Of a stretch of 64,000 bases of DNA, positions 56,765-64,000 are shown in pieces (position 1 is the first letter of the stretch; the number at the start of each line of letters is the position of its first letter). A program made the translations under genes and the position numbers. The notes below the pieces were generated by a model. The model was not told the DNA's origin, searched no databases, and worked only from the letters and a program-made list of their open reading frames with translations. The stretch is from Polaromonas glacialis (GTDB lineage Bacteria > Pseudomonadota > Gammaproteobacteria > Burkholderiales > Burkholderiaceae_C): NCBI RefSeq assembly GCF_000709345.1, contig NZ_KL448323.1, positions 1,148,912 to 1,212,911 on the forward strand, in the 5' to 3' direction.

Positions 56765-57640
56765 TCAATCCCCCAGCGTAAACAGCGGAATGTCCTTCTC
56801 CACCGCCAGCGCATCGAGTTCCCGGCGCGTGCGCGTCCGCAAAAAGGCGGCGACCGCCTCGTGCGTGGCGGGCTCAAACATCGCCTGCATGCTATTGGCT
56901 TCAATGCTGGCTGCCGCGCACAGCCGGAGCGCGAAGTGCGGCTCCAGCGCGGCCAGCGCCACGCGGCCGTCCTGGCACGGATAGACACGGTAGCCCGCAT
57001 GGCCGCCGCCGATGGCCGCGCCCGGCTGGGTCAGGCCCCAGGCGCGCGGCAGGGCGAGGTAGCCCGCCGCGCTGGACAGGGCGATTTCGAGGTAAACGCC
57101 TTCGCCCTGGCGGCGTTGGTGCATCACGGCCTGCAGCACCGCTTCGCTGGCCATCAGCGAGCCACCCATGTCGGCGTAGAGCGTGGCGGGCAGGTCCAGG
57201 CCGGTCACCAGACCGCTTTCCGCCAGGTAGGTCAGGTCGTGGCCGGCTTCCTCGGCGCGTTCGCCGGACGCGCCGAAGATGGCAATCTGGCTCAATTGCG
57301 GGTGCTGCCGGTGCAGCGCCTGCCACGTCAGCCCCAGATTGCCAAGTGCAGAAGGGCGAAACGAGGTGATCAGCACGTCGGCTTGCGCCAGCTCGCGGTG
57401 CAGCTGCGCCTGGCCCGACTCGGTCTTCAGGTCTGCCGTCAGCAGCTCGATGCCTTCATGCAGCTGGCGGTAGGCGGCCAGGTTGTACTGCTGCATCGGG
57501 TCGCCGCCCGGCGGTTCGAGCTTGAGGCAGGCAGCGCCCATCTGGCGGCATCGCATCAGCGCGGCCGGGCCGGGCAGGTTGAGCGCCAGGCTCAGGATGC
57601 GGACGCCCTGAAGGGGATGGAAAGCGGCGGTGAGTGTCAT
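56765..57640 (-). CDS. CoA transferase family III (CaiB/BaiF)
   Basis: A 291-aa member of the family III CoA transferases/racemases. It begins LQGVRILSLALNLPGPAALM with the CoA-binding loop and has LIT SFRPSALGNLGL and GHDLTYLAESGLVTGLDLP. YADMGGSLMASEAVLQAVM likely holds the catalytic Asp. It is shorter than formyl-CoA transferases (about 400+ aa) and closer in layout to alpha-methylacyl-CoA racemase-type or short CaiB-like proteins. No adjacent acyl-CoA ligase or dehydrogenase points to a substrate. A family A repeat precedes its start. Confidence 0.85.
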   Translation of the reverse strand: MTLTAAFHPLQGVRILSLALNLPGPAALMRCRQMGAACLKLEPPGGDPMQQYNLAAYRQLHEGIELLTADLKTESGQAQLHRELAQADVLITSFRPSALGNLGLTWQALHRQHPQLSQIAIFGASGERAEEAGHDLTYLAESGLVTGLDLPATLYADMGGSLMASEAVLQAVMHQRRQGEGVYLEIALSSAAGYLALPRAWGLTQPGAAIGGGHAGYRVYPCQDGRVALAALEPHFALRLCAAASIEANSMQAMFEPATHEAVAAFLRTRTRRELDALAVEKDIPLFTLGD

Positions 57641-57643
57641 ATG

Positions 57644-57712
57644 CTATGAAAGTTGTAGCTGCTTATGCACGATGGATAAGCGCAAGGGGCTGAAATGCTA
57701 CTTAATTTACCG
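57644..57712 (+). repeat. family A repeat
   Basis: GCTATGAAAGTTGTAGCTGC, then TTATGCACGATGGATAAGCG and CAAGGGGCTGAAATGCTACT. Nearly the same core as the copy at 42822. Confidence 0.65.
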
Positions 57713-57867
57713 CAAAAACGCATAGCCCATGAAAAACGGGCGACAACGCCCGGGCGAATGACGGCCGATGCCGTGGGCCGCGACCCGCTGCCGCATGACA
57801 GAAAAAGCGCACGGTAAACTCATTGGCCTCCCGGCATTCGCCGCCCCTGACCCTGACTGACCCCCCC

Positions 57868-60048
57868 ATGCTCCCTGACGAAATTGCCCGGCTGGCCATG
57901 CAAGCCTTCGACCACGCCGTGGATGCTTCCGGCGCCTTTCGCGACCGGCCCGGCCAGCGACTCATGGCCGAAAAAGTCGCCCAGACCTTCAGCACCGCCA
58001 CGCTGGGCCGCGTCGAGGAAGACGATGACGAGCCCATCCGCGCCATTGCCGTGGTCCAGGCCGGCACCGGGGTGGGCAAGTCGCTGGCTTATTGCGCGCC
58101 AGCCATCGCAACAGCCCTGGCGCGCAACACCCGGGTGATGATTTCGACCGCCACCGTCGCCCTGCAGGAGCAGCTGGTCAACAAGGACCTGCCGGCGCTG
58201 GCCGCATTGCTGCCGCAGGCGTTCAGGTTCGGCCTGGCCAAGGGGCGCGGCCGCTATGTCTGCAAGCTCAAGCTGTCGCGCCATGCGGGCGACGCCGACC
58301 CTGCAGATGACGACGACCTGTTCGCCGACGAACTTGCCGCTGCCGCGCCGCTGCATGTGATGGAGGCGCGCGCGGTGTTCTATGCCGCACTGGTGCGCGA
58401 CTTGTCGAGTGGCGCCTGGGACGGCGACCGCGACAGCCTGGCCCGGCCGCCCGAGTCCGACCTGTGGTCGCCGGTGGCCGCCGAGGCCAGTTCCTGCACG
58501 GGAAAGCATTGCCCGGTCTTCAACCAGTGCACCTATTACGAAAAGCGCAAGGAACTGGTCGGCGCGCAGGTGATCGTGGTGAACCACGACCTGCTGATGT
58601 CCTCGCTCGGCTCGCGCATGCTGCCGGAACTGGACAACTGCCTCTTGGTGCTCGATGAAGGGCATCACCTGCCGGCCGTGGCGCTGGACCATTTCGCCGC
58701 GTCGATGGACCTGAGCCGCACCCTGTGGATCGAGACGCTGGCCAACCGCGCGCGCCGCATCGGCGGCCTGATGACGGTGTCCGAATCGGCCGACGTGCCG
58801 CGACTGGCCGCGCAGTTGCGCCAGGGCATGACGGACCTGAGCCGCCTGCTGATGGACCTGCATGGCCAGGCGTTCAAGGAGGCGCGCACCTCGCAGGGCC
58901 CGGTGCGCTTTCGCCTGCCGCGCGGGGTTCTGCCTGAAGCGCTGGACGAACCGCTGCGGCTGCTTCGCCTGCTGGCCGAAAGCTTCCTGGCGGTGCTCAG
59001 CACCATCGCCAAGGCCTTGCGCACGGCGATGCGCGACCAGCCCGACGAGGCGCGGCGCCTGTCCATCCTGTACGCCCAGCTGGGCATGCTCTCGCCCCGG
59101 CTGGAGAAGGTCCAGGCCACGACCGAACTGCTGCTGAAAGCCGCCGAGAACGAGCACGACAGCGTTCCGGTGGCCAAATGGTTCACGTTCGAGACCGGCG
59201 CGGGCGGGCTGGACAACGGCCTGCTGGTCATCAAGGCGCATGCCAGTCCCATCCTGCCCGGCAGCACGCTGCGCCAGCATTTCTGGTCGCGTGTGCGCGC
59301 GGCGGTCGTCACCTCGGCCACGCTGACGAGTTGCGGGCAGTTCGATTTTTACCTGCGCGAATCGGGGCTGGACCAGGACCCGGCGTCCACCGCGCTGGAA
59401 GTCGCCAGCCCGTTCGACTACGCCAGCCAGGGGCGCTTCGTGACGGTCGAAACGCTGGCCGACCCCCGGCAGGCCGAAGCCTTCACGGCAGAAATGGTCA
59501 AGTCGCTGCTGGGCGACCTGGCGCTGGTCGAGCACGGCGCGCTGTGCCTGTTCACCTCGCGCGAGCAGATGCGCATGGCGGTGGCGGCGCTGGCCGGCGA
59601 GCTAAAGGAAACGGTGCTGGTGCAGGGCGAGTTGCCGCGCGCACTGCTGCTCAGCCGCCACCGCGCCCGGGTCGAGGCCGGTGCGGCATCGGTCATCTTC
59701 GGCATGCAGTCGTTCGGCGAAGGCCTGGACCTGCCCGGGCAACTGTGCGAATCGGTGTTCATCGCCAAGCTTCCGTTCGCACCGCCGGACGATCCGGTCG
59801 GGGAGGCGCGCGCCGAGTGGCTGCGATCCGTCGGCCGCGACCCGTTCAACGAGCTGGTGGTGCCGGCCACGGCGATCCGGCTGGCGCAATGGGCCGGGCG
59901 CGCCATCCGCCTGGAGACTGACCGGGCTTTCGTTTATTGTTATGACCGGCGGCTGGTCAGCACGCCTTATGGCCGACGCCTGCTGCAAGGGCTGCCGGCT
60001 TTCACGCAGCAGCGCCGCAGCGCGGCGGGCACCTTGTCGCCAGCTTGA
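57868..60048 (+). CDS. dinG: ATP-dependent DNA helicase DinG
   Basis: XPD-like Fe-S helicase of 726 aa that unwinds D-loops, R-loops and forks. Walker A VVQAGTGVGKSLAY lies near residue 62-75. The Fe-S cysteines are RYVCKLKL (near 132) and SSCTGKHCPVFNQCTYYEKR (near 210-222). The helicase box reads LVLDEGHHLP (DEGH in place of DEAH). The C-terminal block has FGMQSFGEGLDLPGQLCESV and WAGRAIRLETDRAFVYCYDR. ATG 57868 (MLPDEIARL) fits the family; the frame extends to 57823 but without similarity. A second related helicase is at 13326. Confidence 0.94.
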   Translation: MLPDEIARLAMQAFDHAVDASGAFRDRPGQRLMAEKVAQTFSTATLGRVEEDDDEPIRAIAVVQAGTGVGKSLAYCAPAIATALARNTRVMISTATVALQEQLVNKDLPALAALLPQAFRFGLAKGRGRYVCKLKLSRHAGDADPADDDDLFADELAAAAPLHVMEARAVFYAALVRDLSSGAWDGDRDSLARPPESDLWSPVAAEASSCTGKHCPVFNQCTYYEKRKELVGAQVIVVNHDLLMSSLGSRMLPELDNCLLVLDEGHHLPAVALDHFAASMDLSRTLWIETLANRARRIGGLMTVSESADVPRLAAQLRQGMTDLSRLLMDLHGQAFKEARTSQGPVRFRLPRGVLPEALDEPLRLLRLLAESFLAVLSTIAKALRTAMRDQPDEARRLSILYAQLGMLSPRLEKVQATTELLLKAAENEHDSVPVAKWFTFETGAGGLDNGLLVIKAHASPILPGSTLRQHFWSRVRAAVVTSATLTSCGQFDFYLRESGLDQDPASTALEVASPFDYASQGRFVTVETLADPRQAEAFTAEMVKSLLGDLALVEHGALCLFTSREQMRMAVAALAGELKETVLVQGELPRALLLSRHRARVEAGAASVIFGMQSFGEGLDLPGQLCESVFIAKLPFAPPDDPVGEARAEWLRSVGRDPFNELVVPATAIRLAQWAGRAIRLETDRAFVYCYDRRLVSTPYGRRLLQGLPAFTQQRRSAAGTLSPA

Positions 60049-60068
60049 AAGCGGGTAAATGCTGCCAA

Positions 60069-60165
60069 AGCGCAATCCCCCGGCTGGCAACCACTGTTGC
60101 TACTGAATTTATAGCTGCTTGCGCATGCCAGTCGTGCGCAAGCAGCCTATTTGATATTGAAAAAG
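60069..60165 (+). repeat. family A repeat, long copy
   Basis: GCGCAATCCCCCGGCTGGCA, core TTGCTACTGAATTTATAGCT, then GCTTGCGCATGCCAGTCGTG and CGCAAGCAGCCTATTTGATA. It parallels 46339-46455 over about 100 bases and can fold on itself (GCTTGCGCA...TGCGCAAGC). Confidence 0.8.
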
Positions 60166-60192
60166 CGGTTTTCCCGTTAAAACTGATGCGCG

Positions 60193-60927
60193 CTAGACGC
60201 CCAGATACTGCTGCAGCAGTTCCGGCCGGGCAAGCAGTTCGGGCGAACTGCCTTCAAACACCACCTCACCCTTGACCAGAATCACATTGCGGTCGGTGAT
60301 CTGGCTGACGTGCTTCCAGTTCTTGTCAACGATCACGCTGCTGATGCCCGATTCGCGGACCAGCTGGCAGATGCGCCAGATATCACGGGCGATCAGCGGC
60401 GCCAGGCCTTCGGTGGCCTCGTCCAGGATCAGCACGTCGGGGTTCGTCATGAGCGCGCGGCCAATGGTCAGCATCTGCTGCTCGCCGCCGCTGAGCTGCT
60501 GGCCGCCGTGGCTCAGGCGCTCCTTGAGCCGGGGAAAAGTGTCGAGCACCCGCTCACAGGTCCAGTCGCGCTGGCCCCGGGTGCCCGCGCGCGCGGCCAT
60601 CTTGAGGTTTTCCAGCACGCTCAGGTTGCCGAAAATGCCCCGGCCCTCGGGCACATAGGCCATGCCCAGCCGTGCGATTTCATAAGGCGCGCGCCCGGTC
60701 ATCGGCTGGCCGGCAATCTCGATAGTGCCGGAGCGCGGCTTGACCAGCCCCATGATGCTTTTGAGCAGCGTGCTCTTGCCCATGCCGTTGCGGCCCATCA
60801 GGCCGATGGTCTCGCCGCGCGCGACCGAAAAACTCAGGTCGCGCAGGATGTGGCTGGCGCCGTAATAGGTGTTGATCTTCTGGGCGTTGACCAGCAGGTC
60901 TGGCAGGCCGGTGCGGTTCGTCGTCAT
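60193..60927 (-). CDS. livF: branched-chain amino acid ABC transporter ATPase LivF
   Basis: A 244-aa ABC ATPase of the LivF group. Walker A GLMGRNGMGKSTLLKSIMGL is near 38, the signature QLSGGEQQMLTIGRALMTNP, Walker B DVLILDEATEGLAPLIARDI (with the LivF-typical ATEGLAP), and H-loop region VDKNWKHVSQITDR. It ends the liv operon on the minus strand, overlapping livG by four bases. Confidence 0.95.
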   Translation of the reverse strand: MTTNRTGLPDLLVNAQKINTYYGASHILRDLSFSVARGETIGLMGRNGMGKSTLLKSIMGLVKPRSGTIEIAGQPMTGRAPYEIARLGMAYVPEGRGIFGNLSVLENLKMAARAGTRGQRDWTCERVLDTFPRLKERLSHGGQQLSGGEQQMLTIGRALMTNPDVLILDEATEGLAPLIARDIWRICQLVRESGISSVIVDKNWKHVSQITDRNVILVKGEVVFEGSSPELLARPELLQQYLGV

Positions 60928-61688
60928 GCGCCGTCCTCGCCGATGTCTTCGCCCAGATAGGCAGCCTGGACGCCGGCGTCAAGCCGGATCTGCGCCGGCG
61001 TGCCGCTGGCAATGACCTGGCCGTTGACCATCACCGTGAGCTGGTCGGCCAGGCTGAACACCGCGTCCATGTCGTGCTCGACCAGCAGGATGCCGTGGTC
61101 TTTTTTCAGGGTGTGCAGCAGGCCAATCATGCGTTCGGACTCGATCGCGCCCATGCCGGCCAGCGGCTCGTCGAGCAGCAGAACCTGCGGATTCGTCGCC
61201 AGCGTCATCGCGATTTCCAGCTGGCGCTGTTCGCCGTGGCTGATGGTGCCGGCCATGCTGCCGCGCCTGTCTTTTAAGCCGGAAAGCTCGATTGCGCTTT
61301 CTGCACGGGCATTGATAGCTACAAAATCAGTAGCGTTGCGGAGCCAGCTCATGGCATGGGGCTGGCGCGACTGCGACGCCAGCCGCACGTTTTCCCAGAC
61401 CGTGAAGGGCAGGAAGATGTTGGTCTTCTGGTAGCTGCGGCCCAGGCCCTGGCTTGAGATTTTTTCCGGGCTCCAGCCGGTCACATCCTTGCTGCCGAGC
61501 ACGATGGCGCCCGACGTGGGCGGCAAATCGCCCGACAGCAGGTTGGTCAGCGTGGACTTGCCCGCGCCGTTGGGGCCGATCACCGCATGGATGCGGCCGC
61601 GCCACAGATCGACCGACACGTCGTTCACCGCCGTCAGGCCGCCGAAGCGTTTGGTCAGGTTTTTGGCGCTCAGCAGCACTTCATTCAT
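60924..61688 (-). CDS. livG: branched-chain amino acid ABC transporter ATPase LivG
   Basis: A 254-aa ABC ATPase of the LivG group. Start MNEVLLSAKNLTKRFGG. Walker A VIGPNGAGKSTLTNLLSGDL, then the LivG-typical LGRSYQKTNIFLPFTVWENV, the signature ISHGEQRQLEIAMTLATNPQ, and Walker B LLLDEPLAGMGAIESERM. Residues about 121-134 (RNATDFVAINARAESA) are encoded by a family A-like repeat in an exposed, variable loop between the Q-loop and the signature. It overlaps livM by eight bases. Confidence 0.95.
   Translation of the reverse strand: MNEVLLSAKNLTKRFGGLTAVNDVSVDLWRGRIHAVIGPNGAGKSTLTNLLSGDLPPTSGAIVLGSKDVTGWSPEKISSQGLGRSYQKTNIFLPFTVWENVRLASQSRQPHAMSWLRNATDFVAINARAESAIELSGLKDRRGSMAGTISHGEQRQLEIAMTLATNPQVLLLDEPLAGMGAIESERMIGLLHTLKKDHGILLVEHDMDAVFSLADQLTVMVNGQVIASGTPAQIRLDAGVQAAYLGEDIGEDGA
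61294..61334 (-). repeat. family A repeat, in frame inside livG
   Basis: Minus strand CGCTACTGATTTTGTAGCTA, then TCAATGCCCGTGCAGAAAGC. The core agrees with the 60089 copy. It falls in the helical domain of the ATPase, where length varies. Confidence 0.7.
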
Positions 61689-62688
61689 TCGGCTCTTTCT
61701 TGTTGCTGCCAAAGCGCTCCGCCAGCCCCAATATGCCGCGCGGGGCAAAGGTCACCAGCAGCACGATGAACAGGCCCATCCAGAGTTGCCAGTGCTTGCC
61801 CAGGTTGACGCTGCCGACCTGCGGCAGGTCCTTGAACACATGCAGCAGGTATTCAAAAGTGAAGGCGCCGACGATGGCGCCGGCAATATTGCCCATGCCG
61901 CCAAGCACGACCATCATGATGGTGTGCGCGCTCATCTGGAAGCCCATGAGTTCGGGGTTGATGTAGCCGGTCTGCGCGCCCCACAGGTAGCCCGCCAGCC
62001 CGGCCAGGCTGCCGGCCAGCGTGAAGGCGGTGAGCTTGTAGCCGAAGGTGGCAAAGCCCATCGCCCGCATGCGGTGCTCGTTGACGCGGATGCCCGCCAG
62101 CGCCCGGCCAAACGGGCTCCAGAGCAGACGCCGCAAGAACACATACACCCCCAGCAGGCAGGCCAGGGTGAAGTAGTAAAGCGTGCGTTTGCTGTCCAGG
62201 TCGAACGGCGTCCAGCCGAACACCTCTGCTTTGGGCCGGAAGTTGATGTACAGCCCGTCGGAGCCGCCCAGCGCCTTGTTGTCGAAGAACAGGAAAAACA
62301 CCATCTGCGCAAACGCCATGGTGACCATGATGAAGTAGATGCCGCGCGTGCGAACCACCAAAAAACCGATGACCAGCGCCGCCAGCCCCGAGGCCAGCAC
62401 GGCCGCCGGCAGCGTCCACCACAGGCTGACCGGCTCGCCCTGCGGCGTCAGGAACGCCAGCGCATAGCCCGCCAGCCCGAAATAGGCCGCATGGCCCAGC
62501 GACACCAGGCCGGTCACGCCCTGCAGCAGGTCCAGGCTCATGGCAAAAATCGCCATGATCATCATGCGCGTGACCATTTCGGTATAAAAATCGGTTCCCG
62601 CGAAGGGAAAGGCCAGCAGCGCCAGCAATCCCAGCCCCAGCGCGACCTGCACGCCGCGCGGCAGGATTTCAAGGTTGGAGCGAATCAT
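61681..62688 (-). CDS. livM: branched-chain amino acid ABC transporter permease LivM
   Basis: A 335-aa inner-membrane permease with eight to ten hydrophobic helices. It has AMSLDLLQGVTGLVSLGHAA (LivM signature with GLVSLGHAAYFGLAGYA), RRLLWSPFGRALAGIRVNEH and AGLAGYLWGAQTGYINPELM. Ends with a charged tail that overlaps livG. Together with livH it forms the channel. Confidence 0.94.
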   Translation of the reverse strand: MIRSNLEILPRGVQVALGLGLLALLAFPFAGTDFYTEMVTRMMIMAIFAMSLDLLQGVTGLVSLGHAAYFGLAGYALAFLTPQGEPVSLWWTLPAAVLASGLAALVIGFLVVRTRGIYFIMVTMAFAQMVFFLFFDNKALGGSDGLYINFRPKAEVFGWTPFDLDSKRTLYYFTLACLLGVYVFLRRLLWSPFGRALAGIRVNEHRMRAMGFATFGYKLTAFTLAGSLAGLAGYLWGAQTGYINPELMGFQMSAHTIMMVVLGGMGNIAGAIVGAFTFEYLLHVFKDLPQVGSVNLGKHWQLWMGLFIVLLVTFAPRGILGLAERFGSNKKEPNE

Positions 62689-63548
62689 TGCTTGAACAGG
62701 CCTTCAGGTTTGTACAGCAGCACGACCGCCATCAATATATACACCAGCATGCCGGCCACCTGCGGCAGCAGCACCTTGCCGAAGGTATCGACCAGGCCGA
62801 CCAGCAGCGCGGCGACCAGCGCGCCGCGCACCGAGCCGATGCCGCCGATGACCACCACCACGAAGCACATGATCAGCACCTGCGAGCCCATGTTCGGATA
62901 GACGCTGGCGACCGGCGCGGCGATCATGCCCGCCACCGCCGCCAGTCCGACGCCGAGCGCAAACACCACCGCGTGGATCAGCTTGATGTTCACGCCCAGC
63001 GCCTCGGCCATGTCGCGGTTGAAGGCGCCGGCGCGTATCTTCATGCCAAGGCGGGTTTTTGATATCAGAAAGTACAGTCCGGCCGCCAGCGCCAGGCACA
63101 TGCCCGACATGAACAGCCGGTACACCGGGTAGGCTAGGGTGTCGGTCAGCGGAATCGACGCACTCAGCAGTTCGGGAATCGGTACGCCATGCACGTCGTC
63201 GCCCCACAGGATCGAGCGCAGTTCTTCAAAGATATAGATCAGCCCAAAGGTCAGCAGCACCTGGTCAAGGTGGTCGCGTTCGTAGAAGTGGCGAAACAGC
63301 AGCCATTCCAGCGCCAGGCCAAACAGCACCGACAGCGCCGCGCCGACCACGATGGCCAGCGCCAGGCTGCCGAACTGCGCACTGAGCGACCAGGCCAGGT
63401 AGGCGCCCAGCATGTAGAAGCTCCCGTGCGCAAGATTGACCACGCCCATGATGCCGAAGATCAGCGTCAGGCCGGCCGCCAGCATGAACAGCAGCAGTCC
63501 GTATTGCACGCTGTTGAGCAGTTGGATAAGAAAATTGGCGAGATCCAT
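62685..63548 (-). CDS. livH: branched-chain amino acid ABC transporter permease LivH
   Basis: A 287-aa permease starting MDLANFLIQLLNSVQYGLLL. The LivH signature is GVVNLAHGSFYMLGAYLAWS, with LEWLLFRHFYERDHLDQVLL and the C-terminal GLAAVAGMIAAPVASVYPNM. ATG 63548 fits the family; the frame runs further upstream through a family B repeat, and this part is not translated. It overlaps livM by four bases. Confidence 0.94.
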   Translation of the reverse strand: MDLANFLIQLLNSVQYGLLLFMLAAGLTLIFGIMGVVNLAHGSFYMLGAYLAWSLSAQFGSLALAIVVGAALSVLFGLALEWLLFRHFYERDHLDQVLLTFGLIYIFEELRSILWGDDVHGVPIPELLSASIPLTDTLAYPVYRLFMSGMCLALAAGLYFLISKTRLGMKIRAGAFNRDMAEALGVNIKLIHAVVFALGVGLAAVAGMIAAPVASVYPNMGSQVLIMCFVVVVIGGIGSVRGALVAALLVGLVDTFGKVLLPQVAGMLVYILMAVVLLYKPEGLFKQ

Positions 63549-63617
63549 CGGCAGGCTTAAAGCGAAATATGGTTGACGGAAGTCCCGAGCAGCGTTGGGT
63601 AAAAGGTGTTTCTCTGC

Positions 63618-63692
63618 AAGCAGGGGCCGCAGGCGCAGCGGCCCCCTCGGGGGGCAGGGAGTTACACGCAGTGAACGAACGTGGGGGCCATC
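63618..63692 (-). repeat. family B GC-rich hairpin repeat, copy 3
   Basis: The complement reads ATGGCCCCCACGTTCGTTCA, then CTGCGTGTAACTCCCTGCCC and CCCGAGGGGGCCGCTGCGCC, near identical to 36231-36292. It begins a few bases after the livK stop codon on the minus strand and lies before livH. Confidence 0.75.
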
Positions 63693-63693
63693 T

Positions 63694-64000
63694 TTAGGCC
63701 ATTTTGCAGCCAGCGCCCGAGTCGGCCAAGGCCTTGGCCGCAATGCCGATCACCTTGTTTTCCTTGTTTTCGACCACGCGCAGGTAGATGTCCTGCACCG
63801 GGTTGTGTGCCTTGCTCATGGTCCACTTGCCGCGCGGACTGTCGATGGTGGCGCCTTCCATGGCCTTGTACAGCGCGGGTTTGGCGCTCAGGTCGCCCTT
63901 GACGGCGTTGGCGCCCTGGATGAGCAGCAGGCCGGTGTCGTAGCCCTGCACCGCGTACACGTCGGGCTGGCTGCGAAAAGCCTTCACGTAGTCCAGCCGG
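63694..64000 (-). CDS. livK: branched-chain amino acid ABC transporter substrate-binding protein LivK (partial)
   Basis: C-terminal part of a periplasmic binding protein; the 5' end lies beyond the window. The last 100 residues read AVQGYDTGLLLIQGANAVKG, ATIDSPRGKWTMSKAHNPVQ and DIYLRVVENKENKVIGIAAK, the usual Peripla_BP_6 C-terminus. Ligand preference (Leu/Ile/Val or aromatic and related acids) cannot be set from this part. The stop is followed by a family B repeat and the livH gene in the same direction. Confidence 0.9.
   Translation of the reverse strand, partial: RLDYVKAFRSQPDVYAVQGYDTGLLLIQGANAVKGDLSAKPALYKAMEGATIDSPRGKWTMSKAHNPVQDIYLRVVENKENKVIGIAAKALADSGAGCKMA

Noticed and set aside
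57820..59535. 571-codon frame opposite dinG
   Set aside because: Shadow frame of a GC-rich gene; composition rich in Gln, Arg and His, and no domain.
61489..62901. 470-codon plus-strand frame opposite livG and livM
   Set aside because: Antisense shadow with His/Gln-rich low-complexity composition; the minus-strand liv genes are certain.

Overview
The window is a GC-rich chromosomal segment of a betaproteobacterium, most likely Burkholderiales, family Comamonadaceae, probably Polaromonas or a close relative. This rests on gene order (ndk-rlmN-pilF-rodZ-ispG-hisS-yfgM-bamB-der-hfq-hflX-hflK-hflC-hisZ-purA), a separate hisZ, protein style, and two short dispersed repeat families that I recall from this family. 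No database search was possible, so the genus is an inference.

Layout. 1-4409: an IS66-family element with all three genes, a gene-poor stretch, and an IS110-family transposase, all just upstream of 4804-10502, the 2-oxoglutarate dehydrogenase operon (odhA, odhB, lpd). 10515-17951: zapE, a secreted coiled-coil protein, a PP2C phosphatase, a small DUF465-like gene, a YoaA/DinG-type helicase, bamD, rluD and scpB. 17957-37680: a long, mostly co-directional housekeeping run for rRNA modification, nucleotides, pilus and cell shape, isoprenoids, tRNA charging, outer-membrane assembly, ribosome GTPases, the RNA chaperone Hfq and the HflKC complex, then hisZ, purA, a phosphoribosyltransferase and a PLP-dependent lyase. 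37708-43703: mnmH/selU, tesA with a divergent orphan ABC ATPase, rlmB, a split chrA pair and an SDR reductase.

43839-49470 looks like a low-oxygen stress island: three universal stress protein genes, an MBL/beta-CASP RNase gene broken by an in-frame amber codon, a DsbA-like oxidoreductase, a PA2169-like four-helix protein, and a chimeric remnant joining an alcohol dehydrogenase fragment to an efflux adaptor tail. Two perfect FNR/ANR boxes (44337, 47878) and two weaker ones lie in its promoter regions. 49576-60048 is accessory and repair: small lipoproteins, Ku, a PfpI-like protein, a CHRD lipoprotein, a GAF protein, a YgiQ-type radical SAM protein, a CSD-DUF1294 fusion, a CoA transferase and DinG. 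60193-64000 is a branched-chain amino acid ABC transporter operon (livF, G, M, H and a partial livK), read leftward.

The most unusual signals are structural. About 15 copies of a short palindromic element (family A) are scattered through the window; at least five lie in frame inside conserved genes (odhB, rluB, bamB, ygiQ, livG), reminiscent of Rickettsia palindromic elements. A 168-bp giant palindrome (41434-41601) fills the gap between convergent rlmB and chrA and supplies both stop codons. A GC-rich hairpin element (family B) begins within a few bases of the stop codon of two unrelated genes. No tRNA, rRNA or CRISPR was seen.
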